Part shown: in pieces, positions 56,069 to 64,000 of the stretch | Position numbering within the stretch: position 1 is the first letter of the stretch | Layout of the letters: every line of letters starts with the position of its first letter | NCBI RefSeq assembly: GCF_000382345.1 | Contig: NZ_KB908093.1 | Location: forward strand, 1 to 64,000 | DNA length: 64,000 nt | Source: Massilia niastensis DSM 21313 | Lineage (GTDB): Bacteria; Pseudomonadota; Gammaproteobacteria; Burkholderiales; Burkholderiaceae_D | Reading direction: 5' to 3' | Made by a program: the position numbers and the translations under genes | Notes under the pieces: generated by a model | The model's input: only the letters and a program-made list of their open reading frames with translations | Databases searched by the model: none | Told to the model about the DNA's origin: nothing

Positions 56069-56841
56069 TATCTGAACTCGAGTGCGATTATGTTTTTGCC
56101 GTTCACCGTGCGGCGCTGGCCCAGCAGGTTCAACATGTTACCTAGCGTATCTTCATAGCCCTCGGCGGCCGTGGCCTGCCCCGAGAACCGGAGCCGTCCA
56201 TCCTGCAGCATCCCCGAACCCGACAGCAGCAGCGCCCCCCTCACGGTGCGCAGGTTCAGGTCCGCCTGCGGACCACGCCAGTCCATCACCATCTCGTAGC
56301 TGCCGAGCGGCTTGATCGGGGACATGCGCGACCCCATGTCGCTCAGCGACAGTACGGTACGGCCCTGGACCGTCATCGTCCGCTCCTGGCGCAGCAGGTC
56401 GAGCGTATTCCAGGTGAGCTTGATCGTGCCCGACGGCGCCAGCGTGTTCAGCGGGGCGCCCAGGCCGGACAGGCCGGCGGCCGGCAGCAGCAGCTCGCCA
56501 GGACTGACCTGCCATTGCGACCAGCTGCCTTCGATGCGCACCGGACGCGACAAGGCCTGCGGGTTGTCCAGCTCCATGCTGACCTGGCCCAACAGCACCA
56601 GTGGTGACAGCTGCCAAGAGAAACGTCCTGGCAGCAACGGCGTCACCACCCCACCCTCGCCCGGCGCACCGCCCACGAAGGCAGATCCTCGCCACAGCGT
56701 ACCCTGCGCATCCCCCAGAGTCAAACGGCCCCCGGTCTGCGCCTCGACCTTCGGGCCGAGCCACGCGGCGGGCAGGAAGGCCAGGATCGTGAGCAGTACC
56801 GCCAGCACCACCAGCGCACCCCACAGCAGCACCCGCCTCAT
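56068..56841 (-). CDS. gspN: Type II secretion protein GspN
   Basis: 257 residues. One N-terminal transmembrane helix (LLWGALVVLAVLLTILAFLP), then a periplasmic beta-rich domain with a family pattern (RLTLGDAQGTLWRGSA). GspN is an accessory T2SS part, present in only some systems. It overlaps gspM by 4 nt (ATGA) and touches gspD (TAATG). Confidence 0.88.
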   Translation of the reverse strand: MRRVLLWGALVVLAVLLTILAFLPAAWLGPKVEAQTGGRLTLGDAQGTLWRGSAFVGGAPGEGGVVTPLLPGRFSWQLSPLVLLGQVSMELDNPQALSRPVRIEGSWSQWQVSPGELLLPAAGLSGLGAPLNTLAPSGTIKLTWNTLDLLRQERTMTVQGRTVLSLSDMGSRMSPIKPLGSYEMVMDWRGPQADLNLRTVRGALLLSGSGMLQDGRLRFSGQATAAEGYEDTLGNMLNLLGQRRTVNGKNIIALEFR

Positions 56842-57356
56842 TGCGCCGGGGCGCTGCCCTGGCGCAGCGTCAGCATGGCGTCGACCTGGCCCAGCGCGGT
56901 CTGGGCGGTGAAGGCGGCGTCCTGCACCAGCACCCGGTTCTCGCGGCGCTGGGTGTCGAGCCAGGCCATCAGGTTGGCGAACGACACGCCTTTCAACTCG
57001 ATCTTGGCGTATTCGCCGGTCATGTTCAAGGAGGCGGCGGTGAGGCCGCGCGTGCTCATGCTGGCGGTCAATCCTTCGCGCGTCATCGGCGTCACCGCCG
57101 GGGCCGGCGTACCGGCCAGGGCCTGGGCCTCGGACGCCAGCGCCTGCAGCTGGGCGGCCTGCTGGCGCAGGTTGGGCAGCGAGCGCCTCAGCTCGGCGCG
57201 GCCTTCGAGCGCCGGATCCAGGAACACCAGGTAGAGCAGCGCCAGCGCGGCCACCGCCCCGCCGACGGTGAGAAACTTGCGCTCCTGGTCGGTGCGCGCG
57301 ATCCAGTAGGACAGCGCGCGTTCGCGTACCTGCGCGATCTTGCTGGTGAGATTCAT
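56838..57356 (-). CDS. gspM: Type II secretion protein GspM
   Basis: 172 residues. A short cytoplasmic start (MNLTSKIAQVRERALSYWIA) leads into one transmembrane helix (GGAVAALALLYLVFLDPAL), then a ferredoxin-like periplasmic domain. It pairs with GspL in the platform. It overlaps gspL and gspN by 4 nt each (ATGA), so translation is coupled. Confidence 0.92.
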   Translation of the reverse strand: MNLTSKIAQVRERALSYWIARTDQERKFLTVGGAVAALALLYLVFLDPALEGRAELRRSLPNLRQQAAQLQALASEAQALAGTPAPAVTPMTREGLTASMSTRGLTAASLNMTGEYAKIELKGVSFANLMAWLDTQRRENRVLVQDAAFTAQTALGQVDAMLTLRQGSAPAQ

Positions 57357-58561
57357 GGCTTGGCTCCTGTGCTACGGATCACCCAGGTGGCGGGAGCCGT
57401 TTCCTCCAGGGTCAGGTTGCGTGCCGACAGCGCCGTCTTGAGCTGGCTGGCGGCGTTCGGGTCGATGCTGTCGGGTTTGACGCGCACGGTCAGCGCCCGT
57501 TCCCGGTACTCCATTGATGCAAGCCCGGGCTGGCGCGCGAGCGCGCGCAGCGATTCGCCGAACGCGGCCGCCAGCCAGTTGAACTCGTCGGTCGCGATCT
57601 GGCCGCTATTGGCCTTGGCGCGCGCGATGTTCTGGCGCATCTGGGCCACCGGGTCGATCGCCGGCTGGTTCGGATACACCGAGCGGAAGGACTGGGTCAT
57701 CTGCTGGCGCACGGCGTCGGCTTCGCGCTTCAGGCGCAGCCACTCGATGTTCAGGCCGATGATGTTGACCACCACCGCCAGCACGGCCAGCCGGATCGGC
57801 CAGCGCCAGCGGCTCCAGTCGCGCTGCACCGCGCCGGCCGAGCCCAGGCCCGGCACCAGGTCCATGGTCGAGCTCTTCGTGCCGGCGATCCAGTGCGCCC
57901 AGGAATCAGATTCCACGGTGATACCGGGACCGGCTTCGGCCAGCAGCATCTGGTATTCGCCCAGCCGTTCGTTCGGCACGTACAGCACCAGCGGAGCGTC
58001 GCCCGACAGCGCGCGCGCGGTCTGCAGCGCCAGCGCCGGGTTGCTGTCCAGCGCCAGGCCGAGGCCTTCGTACTGGCCCTGGCGCAGCAGCAGTTCGCCG
58101 GCGCCGATGGCGGCGCTGACGTTGCCCGGCTGGAGCGGCAGGCACAGCTGGGCAGGCACGGCGCTGACCGCGCGTGCGCCCATGGCCAGGATGGCCTTCA
58201 CCATCGGCTCGAGCCAGTCCTGCTGCACCACCGCGATCGGACGGCGGCCGTCGGGCAGCGGCGGTCCGGCGACCAGCACGCACTCGCCCGGATCGCCCAG
58301 GATGTGTTCTTCGACCAGGGCCGGCAAGGCCGCGCGCAGGCGCGTACCGCTCAGCGGCGGCGCCTCGACCGGCAGCAGGGTGACGTCGGCGCCGGCCAGG
58401 ACCAGCACCACGCGGCGGCTGGCCGCGACCAGGTCGCCCAGGTTGCGCAGCGCACCCTCGCCCTGCTGCTCGATGGCGCCGCCCTCGGCCACCACCGCGA
58501 ACCGGCACAGCGCGCCTTCGCCTTCCGCGCGGGCCGGGTGCCGTATATAAAGAGTAGTCAA
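57353..58561 (-). CDS. gspL: Type II secretion protein GspL
   Basis: 402 residues. A cytoplasmic actin-like domain recruits GspE, a single transmembrane helix follows at ~255 (LAVLAVVVNIIGLNIEWL), then a periplasmic ferredoxin-like domain. The first codon is TTG at 58561 (TLYIRHP follows), with a GAGA site upstream; no ATG fits the conserved N-terminus, so this is one of the few clear non-ATG starts here. Confidence 0.92.
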   Translation of the reverse strand: MTTLYIRHPARAEGEGALCRFAVVAEGGAIEQQGEGALRNLGDLVAASRRVVLVLAGADVTLLPVEAPPLSGTRLRAALPALVEEHILGDPGECVLVAGPPLPDGRRPIAVVQQDWLEPMVKAILAMGARAVSAVPAQLCLPLQPGNVSAAIGAGELLLRQGQYEGLGLALDSNPALALQTARALSGDAPLVLYVPNERLGEYQMLLAEAGPGITVESDSWAHWIAGTKSSTMDLVPGLGSAGAVQRDWSRWRWPIRLAVLAVVVNIIGLNIEWLRLKREADAVRQQMTQSFRSVYPNQPAIDPVAQMRQNIARAKANSGQIATDEFNWLAAAFGESLRALARQPGLASMEYRERALTVRVKPDSIDPNAASQLKTALSARNLTLEETAPATWVIRSTGAKP

Positions 58562-58577
58562 ACTGTCTCGCTTTCTT

Positions 58578-59555
58578 CTAGTTCTGGCGGGTCCAGATTA
58601 CTTTCACACCACCGCCGATCGTGCCGTCGCGCTGGATCAGCGAGTCGGCGTTCAGGGCGGCGCGGTCGAGCCGGATCCGGCTCTGCACCACAAACCAATT
58701 GCTGCTCACGCCGATCGACCCCTCGACCAGCCCTTCCGTGTTCTTGATCTCGGTCTTGAATTGCCCCAGGTCACGCCAGGCTGCGCGCTTCCTCTGTTCA
58801 ACCAGCACGTTCGCTTCCGACACCGTGTACCCCGGCAACACCGCGGCCAGCACCTCGGCCGGGGCCGTGTTCACGTTCACCGCCGTCAACTGCGTGGTCG
58901 GCAGCACGATGACGAAGGGCCGCAGGCGCTCGAGTATCTCGGGCGTGATGCCCTGCACCGCCAGCAGGTCGTCCACCCGCAGCAGCGGCATCGGCGTGCC
59001 GCTGATGTTGGCCGGACGCTGGCCCATCTGCGGCGTCTGCTCCTCGCCCCCGGTCGGTATCGTCGGCACCGGTTGCCCGGCCGCCACGAAATCGGCGATC
59101 CGCTGGGCAAAGCGGGCTTCCAGGCGCAGGTTGTCCAGCAGGCGCCCGAAGATCACCCGCTGCCGCGGAGCCACGATGCCATCCTTGGCAAGGTTGGCCA
59201 GATTGTAACGCGAGGTGGCGTCAATGATGTTACCGGACAGTGAAGCATCAAAATTCTCTCCTTCGACCCGCTCGCGCTCGATGTACTGGTCGAGCCGGGT
59301 CTCGGCCAGCGGCGTGGCCCAGACCTGGTCGAGCGAGGTGTAATCCCCGCTGTAGTTACTCTGGCGCAGCACCACACTGGACCAATCGAGCGCGCCGCGC
59401 AGGATCCATTTGGTCTGCAGGTGCAGGCGCTGGTTTTCCATCGAGCGCACCTGGACCTGCTGCTGCCAGAACAGGCTGGCCACGATCGAGATGGCCAGGG
59501 TGGTCAGCAGCAGGGCGGTGACCACCGCGACGCCGCGCTGGCGGTGCAGGCGCAT
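58578..59555 (-). CDS. gspK: Type II secretion minor pseudopilin GspK
   Basis: 325 residues. It starts with RQRGVAVVTALLLTTLAISI, a prepilin-like segment in which the usual Glu at +5 is replaced, as expected for GspK. The large globular domain contains YNLANLAKDG and NVNTAPAEVLAAVLPG. GspK caps the pseudopilus tip. The ATG at 59555 shares a base with the gspJ stop (TGATG). Confidence 0.95.
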   Translation of the reverse strand: MRLHRQRGVAVVTALLLTTLAISIVASLFWQQQVQVRSMENQRLHLQTKWILRGALDWSSVVLRQSNYSGDYTSLDQVWATPLAETRLDQYIERERVEGENFDASLSGNIIDATSRYNLANLAKDGIVAPRQRVIFGRLLDNLRLEARFAQRIADFVAAGQPVPTIPTGGEEQTPQMGQRPANISGTPMPLLRVDDLLAVQGITPEILERLRPFVIVLPTTQLTAVNVNTAPAEVLAAVLPGYTVSEANVLVEQRKRAAWRDLGQFKTEIKNTEGLVEGSIGVSSNWFVVQSRIRLDRAALNADSLIQRDGTIGGGVKVIWTRQN

Positions 59556-60235
59556 CAGGTGCCTCCCAGCAGGAAGGACTTGAGCATCGGCGCTTTCAGG
59601 CCCTGCACGGTCAGCGCGACCTGCACGCCGGTCGGCAGCTGGGTCTGTCCCGCGGCCACCGGCAGCTGCTCGGCCTGGGCATTGGTGACGGCGGCCTCGC
59701 TCTGCTCGTCGCGCCAGGCATTGTTCTGCCAGACCAGCACCTGCATCGCGCTCACGCCGACCTGCAGCACCACGGGCGGCGAATTCTCGGACGGCGCATC
59801 GGAGTTGGCCGCGTCCCACAGCTGGTCGATCTGCTGCAGGTCGCGGGTGCCGGGCGACTCGCGCCGCACCAGCTGGCCGCCGGCCACGCGGTAGGACACG
59901 ACCTGCAGGCGCGACGCTTCGTTCTCGACAAAGACCTTGCGCACCAGGGTCAGGCGATCGTCGTCGAACAGCAGGAAGGGGCGCCGGCCGAGCACCTCGA
60001 TGTCGGCCAGGTGCTCGCAGTCGCTCTGCATCTGGGCGAAGGCCAGCTGCATGCCGCGCGTGGTTTCCATCTGCTCGGTGAGCGACATGCGCGCACGCAC
60101 GATGCCGTCCAGCCCGCGCCAGCCGAGCACGGCGACGATGGCCAGGATGGCGATCGCCACCAGCAGCTCGACGAGCGTGAAGCCTGGCTGGCGCTGCGTG
60201 GCGCGTTGTATTCCGCGTTGTAGGCCGAGTTTCAT
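59555..60235 (-). CDS. gspJ: Type II secretion minor pseudopilin GspJ
   Basis: 226 residues. The prepilin cleavage site is QRQPG-FTLVELLVAIAILA with Glu at +5. The C-terminal globular domain follows. It forms the tip complex with GspI and GspK. The start overlaps the gspI stop in ATGA; the stop overlaps gspK. Confidence 0.95.
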   Translation of the reverse strand: MKLGLQRGIQRATQRQPGFTLVELLVAIAILAIVAVLGWRGLDGIVRARMSLTEQMETTRGMQLAFAQMQSDCEHLADIEVLGRRPFLLFDDDRLTLVRKVFVENEASRLQVVSYRVAGGQLVRRESPGTRDLQQIDQLWDAANSDAPSENSPPVVLQVGVSAMQVLVWQNNAWRDEQSEAAVTNAQAEQLPVAAGQTQLPTGVQVALTVQGLKAPMLKSFLLGGT

Positions 60236-60618
60236 ACCGGGGGAGGCCTCAGCACCAGTTGGACCAGCTTGACGATGCGGCGCCCCGGATTGTCGACGTC
60301 GAACACCGACACTTCGATCCGGCGCAGCAGGGGATTCGGGCTGGTCAGCACCTCTTCCTCGCAGATCAGGTTCAGGTCGCCCTGCGGGCAGGGGAAGCTG
60401 CGCTTCCCGACCTCGGGGAATTCGCGTCCCAGGCGGATCTGCACCAGGCGGTTCTCGGCCGACCAGGTCGCCATCATCGAGGCGCGCAGCCCGGCGCTGT
60501 TGGTGGCCAGGCTGCCGACCGCGCGCAGGCCCGCGCTGAGCGCGGTGCCGACGATGACCAGGGCCACCAGCACTTCGAGCAGGGTAAATCCGTGGATGCG
60601 GCGCGGGTGCATGCTCAT
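60232..60618 (-). CDS. gspI: Type II secretion minor pseudopilin GspI
   Basis: 128 residues. Prepilin motif RIHG-FTLLEVLVALVIVG with Glu at +5, followed by a short globular domain with a Cys pair (FPCPQGDLNLICEEE). It nucleates the tip complex. It overlaps gspH and gspJ by 4 nt. A second ATG two codons on is an alternative start. Confidence 0.94.
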   Translation of the reverse strand: MSMHPRRIHGFTLLEVLVALVIVGTALSAGLRAVGSLATNSAGLRASMMATWSAENRLVQIRLGREFPEVGKRSFPCPQGDLNLICEEEVLTSPNPLLRRIEVSVFDVDNPGRRIVKLVQLVLRPPPV

Positions 60619-61097
60619 TCGACCGTGAAATGCCCGACCCCGTCGGCGCGGATCGCGACCGCGTTGCCGCCGGTGGCCAGGGTGAGGACGAAGGGCTTGT
60701 CGACCGGTTCGCGGCCGAAGGTGATGCGCAGCCGGTCGCTGGCGCCGGACGCGCCGGCAGGCTGCAGGTTCAGCTGCAGCGGGGCGTTCTTGAAAGTGCG
60801 TTCGCGCAGCAGGTCGTCGCGGGTGACCGGCTCCCAGCCGTTATCGTTGCGCACGATGAAGCGGTAGCGTTCGCCGTTGGCCTCGAATGCGACCAGCCGG
60901 TTGCGCACGATGGCCTCGTCGCGCGCCAGCTGCAGCAGCAGCGCCAGGCGCTGGGCTTCCTGCTGCAGGTCCTGGCGCGGACTCGGCATGGCGTTCAGCG
61001 AAGCCAGCCCCAGCGTGATGCCGATGATGACCAGCACGACCAGCAGCTCCACCAGGGTGAAGCCGGAGTCCTTGCGCGGTGGGCGCGTGGCCGGCAT
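60615..61097 (-). CDS. gspH: Type II secretion minor pseudopilin GspH
   Basis: 160 residues. Prepilin motif KDSG-FTLVELLVVLVIIG; the globular domain includes RYRFIVRNDNGW. The ATG at 61097 is preferred to the TTG at 61100. It joins the tip complex to the main GspG fibre. It lies 9 nt after gspG and overlaps gspI in ATGA. Confidence 0.94.
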   Translation of the reverse strand: MPATRPPRKDSGFTLVELLVVLVIIGITLGLASLNAMPSPRQDLQQEAQRLALLLQLARDEAIVRNRLVAFEANGERYRFIVRNDNGWEPVTRDDLLRERTFKNAPLQLNLQPAGASGASDRLRITFGREPVDKPFVLTLATGGNAVAIRADGVGHFTVE

Positions 61098-61106
61098 CAA
61101 AAGAAC

Positions 61107-61556
61107 TTACTCCCAGGAGCCGACGTCGGCATCCTCGCCGGTGCCGCCAGGCTGGCCGTCGGCGCCCAGCGAGAAGATGTCCACTTCGCCATGGATGCCC
61201 GGCGACAGGTACTGGTAGGCGTTACCCCACGGATCCTTCGGCAGTTTCTCGACATAGCCGCCGGTCTTCCAGCCGTTGGCCGCCGGACCGGAGGTCGGCT
61301 TGGTGGTCAGGGCCAGCAGGCCCTGCTCGGTGGTCGGATAGCGCTGGTTGTCCAGCTTGTACAGCTTGAGTGCCTGCATCATGGTCGCGATATCGACCTT
61401 GGCGGCGGTGACGCGCGATTCGCCGGTGCGGCCCAGCAGCTTCGGCACGACCAGGGCGCCGAGGATGCCGATGATGACCACGACAACCATGATCTCGACC
61501 AGGGTGAAGCCGCGGGCGAAGCGGCGGCGCTGCATACGTTGCGAACTTATATTCAT
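61107..61556 (-). CDS. gspG: Type II secretion major pseudopilin GspG
   Basis: 149 residues. The leader MNISSQRMQRRRFARG is cut before FTLVEIMVVVVIIGILGALV by the GspO peptidase, which is not in this window. The C-terminal calcium-binding loop is conserved (DPWGNAYQY, DIFSLGADGQ, GEDADVGSW). It forms the pseudopilus shaft. It is the first gene of the T2SS operon; the start at 61556 is chosen because it gives the standard short leader, although the frame is open to 61643. Confidence 0.97.
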   Translation of the reverse strand: MNISSQRMQRRRFARGFTLVEIMVVVVIIGILGALVVPKLLGRTGESRVTAAKVDIATMMQALKLYKLDNQRYPTTEQGLLALTTKPTSGPAANGWKTGGYVEKLPKDPWGNAYQYLSPGIHGEVDIFSLGADGQPGGTGEDADVGSWE

Positions 61557-61676
61557 AGTGATCTGGGCAGTGAATCGGTAAAGCCGGTCAGTATATGCCG
61601 GAAATATGACAGGCGTCGCAGCCTTGGATGCATTGTAAGCCACCTTGTTCAGAGCACGTATCGTTAAATTGTACGT

Positions 61677-62429
61677 TCAGCCAGGCTTAATACAGACTTG
61701 GCAAGACGGGTTATGTGCGACCCCGATGCTGGTCCATTCCATCGCCCGGCCCTCGAGCAGCAGCAGGCGTCCGGCCAGCGGCTGGCCGATGCCGACCACC
61801 AGCTTGATGGCTTCGGCGGCCTGGGTGGCGCCGACCACGCCGACCAGGGGCGCGAACACGCCCATGCTGCTGCAGGCGGCGTCCTCGTAGTGGCTGTCCT
61901 CGGGGAACAGGCAGGCATAGCAGGGAGCGCCTTCGCGGCGCGGGTCGAACACGGACAGCTGGCCGTCGAAGCGGATCACCGCGCCCGACACCAGCGGCAC
62001 GCCGGCGGCCACGCAGGCGCGGTTGACCGCGTGGCGGGTGGCGAAGTTGTCGCTGCAATCGAGCACGACGGTGGCCGAGCGCGCCAGTTCCAGCAGGCGT
62101 TCCGGGCCGGCGCGTTCGCACAGGGCGACGACCTCGATCTCGGGATTCAGCGCCAGCAGCGCCGTGCGTCCGGACTCGACCTTCGGCTGGCCGACGCGGG
62201 CGGTGGTGTGCATGACCTGGCGCTGCAGGTTGGTGAGGTCGACCTCGTCGTCGTCGACCAGGGTGATGCGGCCGACGCCGCTCGCGGCCAGGTAGAGCGC
62301 GGCCGGCGAACCCAGGCCGCCGGCGCCGATCACGACCGCGTGCGCGGCCAGCAGGCGTTCCTGGCCTTCGATGCCGATGTCGTCGAGCAGGATGTGGCGC
62401 GAATAGCGCAGGAGTTGGTTGTCGTTCAT
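61677..62429 (-). CDS. moeB: MoeB/ThiF/HesA-family E1-like adenylyltransferase
   Basis: 250 residues. It adenylates the C-terminal Gly of a ubiquitin-like sulfur carrier (MoaD or ThiS). Visible features are RYSRHILLDDIGIEGQ, the nucleotide-binding GAGGLGSPAALYLA, the Asp in LDCSDNFATR, and two zinc CxxC pairs (CYACLF and CQVCIK). MoeB and ThiF cannot be told apart by sequence alone, and there is no moa or thi gene nearby. It lies between ctpA and the T2SS operon on the same strand. Confidence 0.9.
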   Translation of the reverse strand: MNDNQLLRYSRHILLDDIGIEGQERLLAAHAVVIGAGGLGSPAALYLAASGVGRITLVDDDEVDLTNLQRQVMHTTARVGQPKVESGRTALLALNPEIEVVALCERAGPERLLELARSATVVLDCSDNFATRHAVNRACVAAGVPLVSGAVIRFDGQLSVFDPRREGAPCYACLFPEDSHYEDAACSSMGVFAPLVGVVGATQAAEAIKLVVGIGQPLAGRLLLLEGRAMEWTSIGVAHNPSCQVCIKPG

Positions 62430-62464
62430 GGGGTGGGGTAAACGTGGGGGCTGCGGGTGCGCAG

Positions 62465-62499
62465 GCCCGGCCCCCGCCTGCGCGGAGACCCAGGTTTGC
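62465..62499 (-). repeat. REP-like hairpin, copy 3 of a dispersed family
   Basis: On the minus strand it begins GCAAACCTGGGTCTCCGCGC and continues AGGCGGGGGCC, matching the two other copies at their 5' ends. It lies between ctpA and moeB. The stem is imperfect here. Confidence 0.5.
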
Positions 62500-62516
62500 G
62501 TGCACCCCGCAAACGC

Positions 62517-63992
62517 TTATTTCTTGGCTGGCGGCGCCTTGAGTTCGGGCGGCTTGTGCTCCGCACCCGGCAAGGGCTGCGGCACCGGCTTGAGTTCCTC
62601 CGGCTCGCCCTTGGCCAGCTGCACCGGCAGGCCCTTGAAGTGGTTCAGCGCCTGGGCCAGCTGGAAGTCGTCCTTGCTGCCGAACTCGAGCGGCTTGCGC
62701 TCCTTCAGCAGGGCCAGGGCGCGCTGCTGCTGGTCCACCTGGCCGGCCTTGTCCCTGGCGCTCGCGGCCTTCTTCTCGCCCTCGGCCACCAGGTGGCGCT
62801 GCAGGTCCGATTCGCGCACGCGCAGCGCATTGAGCATGTCGCCCTCGGCGGTCTCCGCGACCCGCATGTCGGGCACGATGCCGGTGGCCTGGATCGGGCG
62901 TCCCTTCGGCGTGTAGTAGCGCGCCGTGGTCAGCTTGATCGCGGTGTCGGCCGACAGCTGGCGCAGGGTCTGCACCGAGCCCTTGCCGAAGGTCTGGCTG
63001 CCCATCACGATCGCGCGCTTGTAGTCCTGCAGGGCGCCGGCCACGATCTCCGACGCCGAGGCCGAACCGCTGTTCACCAGCACCACCATCGGCACCGTCT
63101 TGAGCGCTTCCGGCAGGCCGGCCAGCGGATCGCCGCGCTGCGCATAGAACTCGCGGCGGCCATAGAACACCTGGTTCGAATCCGGCAACTGGCCCTTGGT
63201 CGAGACGATCACCTGGTCGGGCTGGGGCAGGAAGGCCGCCGACACGCCGATCGCGCCCGGCAGCAGGCCGCCCGGGTCGTTGCGCAGGTCGAGCACCAGG
63301 CCCTTGATCCCGGGATTTTCGGCATACAGGGATGTCGTTTTCCGGGCCAGTTCTTCCAGCGTGTTTTCCTGGAACTGGCTGACGCGCACCCAGGCATAGC
63401 CCGGTTCGACCAGCCTGGCCTTGACGCTTTGCACGTTGATCTTTTCGCGCGTCACCGGCACCACCCAGGGCTTGTCCTCGCCGCGGCGGGCGATGGTGAG
63501 GGTGACCTTGCTGCCGGCCTTGCCGCGCATGCGCTTGATGGCCTCGTCGACCGACATGTTGCGCACCGGGACGTTGTCGATGCGGGTGATCAGGTCGCCG
63601 GACTTGATGCCGGCCTTGTGCGCCGGGGTGTCCTCGATCGGCGACACCACCTTGACATAGCCGTCCTCGGTGGCGATCTCGACGCCCACGCCGACGAACT
63701 TGCCCTGCACGCTCTCGCGCATCTCGCGGAAGGCCTTGGGGTCGAGGTAGACCGAATGCGGGTCGAGCGAGGCGACCATGCCGCCGATCGCCTCGGACAG
63801 CAGCTTCTTGTCCTCGACCGGTTCGACATAGTCGGTCTTGATCAGGCCGTAGACATCGGCCAGCTGGCGCAGCTCGTCGAGCGGCAACGGCGCGCCGTTC
63901 TTTTGCGCATAGGCCGAGAACTGGAACGACGCGGCCACGCCGGCCACCATGCCCAGGCCGATCAGCCCGATGTTCTTTGCTTTGATGCCCAT
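62517..63992 (-). CDS. ctpA: Carboxy-terminal processing peptidase (S41)
   Basis: 491 residues. The N-terminal signal or anchor is GLIGLGMVAGVAASFQFSAYA. The PDZ domain has GKFVGVGVEI and AGIKSGDLITRID. The catalytic Ser lies in NSGSASASEIVAG (~309) and the Lys in GSQTFGKGSVQ (~334). It trims C-termini of periplasmic substrates and tunes cell-wall hydrolases. The C-terminal ~100 residues are charged and Pro-rich. It starts 8 nt inside the window edge with ATG 63992. It is distinct from the S41 lipoprotein at 11813. Confidence 0.95.
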   Translation of the reverse strand: MGIKAKNIGLIGLGMVAGVAASFQFSAYAQKNGAPLPLDELRQLADVYGLIKTDYVEPVEDKKLLSEAIGGMVASLDPHSVYLDPKAFREMRESVQGKFVGVGVEIATEDGYVKVVSPIEDTPAHKAGIKSGDLITRIDNVPVRNMSVDEAIKRMRGKAGSKVTLTIARRGEDKPWVVPVTREKINVQSVKARLVEPGYAWVRVSQFQENTLEELARKTTSLYAENPGIKGLVLDLRNDPGGLLPGAIGVSAAFLPQPDQVIVSTKGQLPDSNQVFYGRREFYAQRGDPLAGLPEALKTVPMVVLVNSGSASASEIVAGALQDYKRAIVMGSQTFGKGSVQTLRQLSADTAIKLTTARYYTPKGRPIQATGIVPDMRVAETAEGDMLNALRVRESDLQRHLVAEGEKKAASARDKAGQVDQQQRALALLKERKPLEFGSKDDFQLAQALNHFKGLPVQLAKGEPEELKPVPQPLPGAEHKPPELKAPPAKK

Positions 63993-64000
63993 GTTTGCCC

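Overview
The window looks like chromosome from a high-GC betaproteobacterium, most likely Oxalobacteraceae of the Massilia/Telluria type. This is inferred from gene content and order: tRNA-Tyr/Gly/Thr followed by tuf, classic betaproteobacterial trimeric porins, an SAH riboswitch before ahcY, the metK-lpxL-lpxL-dapF block, the xerC/cobW/dksA/hslVU neighbourhood, and a GspG-to-GspC type II secretion operon. Coding density is high. Most genes are housekeeping, and the only clear mobile DNA is one IS200/IS605-type element.

Layout. 1-1226: 3' end of the tRNA-Tyr-Gly-Thr-tuf operon with its promoter. 1399-5753: signalling block (HDOD-GAF protein, receiver-TPR protein, membrane J-domain protein). 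5874-9828: MidA-type methyltransferase, divergent from a folate/tRNA block (FolM-like reductase, folB, ttcA) and a small exported histidine phosphatase. 9826-9936: a mirrored pair of REP-like hairpins that supplies the stop codons of both flanking genes. 9934-13423: exported M14 carboxypeptidase and an S41 lipoprotein. 13566-17897: single-chain indolepyruvate:ferredoxin oxidoreductase divergent from an Lrp-type regulator. 17963-19722: IS200/IS605-type element with an intact tnpB and a wrecked divergent tnpA. 19790-20218: 3' remnant of a native gene. 20234-29425: GH5 mannanase-like enzyme, GNAT, diguanylate cyclase, cca, GST, NDUFA9-like SDR, lytic transglycosylase. 29458-34281: one-carbon/SAM cycle (5-FTHF cyclo-ligase, metF, small membrane protein, ahcY with SAH riboswitch, metK). 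34466-43624: two lipid A acyltransferases, dapF, a Sel1-repeat protein, two porins, DUF484, xerC. 43772-50124: COG0523 GTPase, Cys-poor dksA, a duplicated STAS-like protein, hslVU, a small basic protein and an HTH regulator. 50154-61556: complete 12-gene T2SS operon gspGHIJKLMNDEFC (read on the minus strand). 61677-63992: moeB/thiF-type E1 enzyme and ctpA.

How the genes work together. metK makes SAM, ahcY clears SAH under control of an SAH-sensing leader, and metF feeds methyl groups back, with 5-FTHF cyclo-ligase and FolB/FolM supplying folates or pterins. The T2SS could export enzymes such as the GH5 hydrolase or the M14 peptidase (inference). The most unusual points are: the TnpB left beside a dead TnpA; the REP pair with covarying stems; loss of expected active residues in three signalling or processing proteins (receiver Asp to Glu, STAS Ser to Asp, Cca HD to HG); and glutamine- or glycine-rich low-complexity segments in GspC and GspD.
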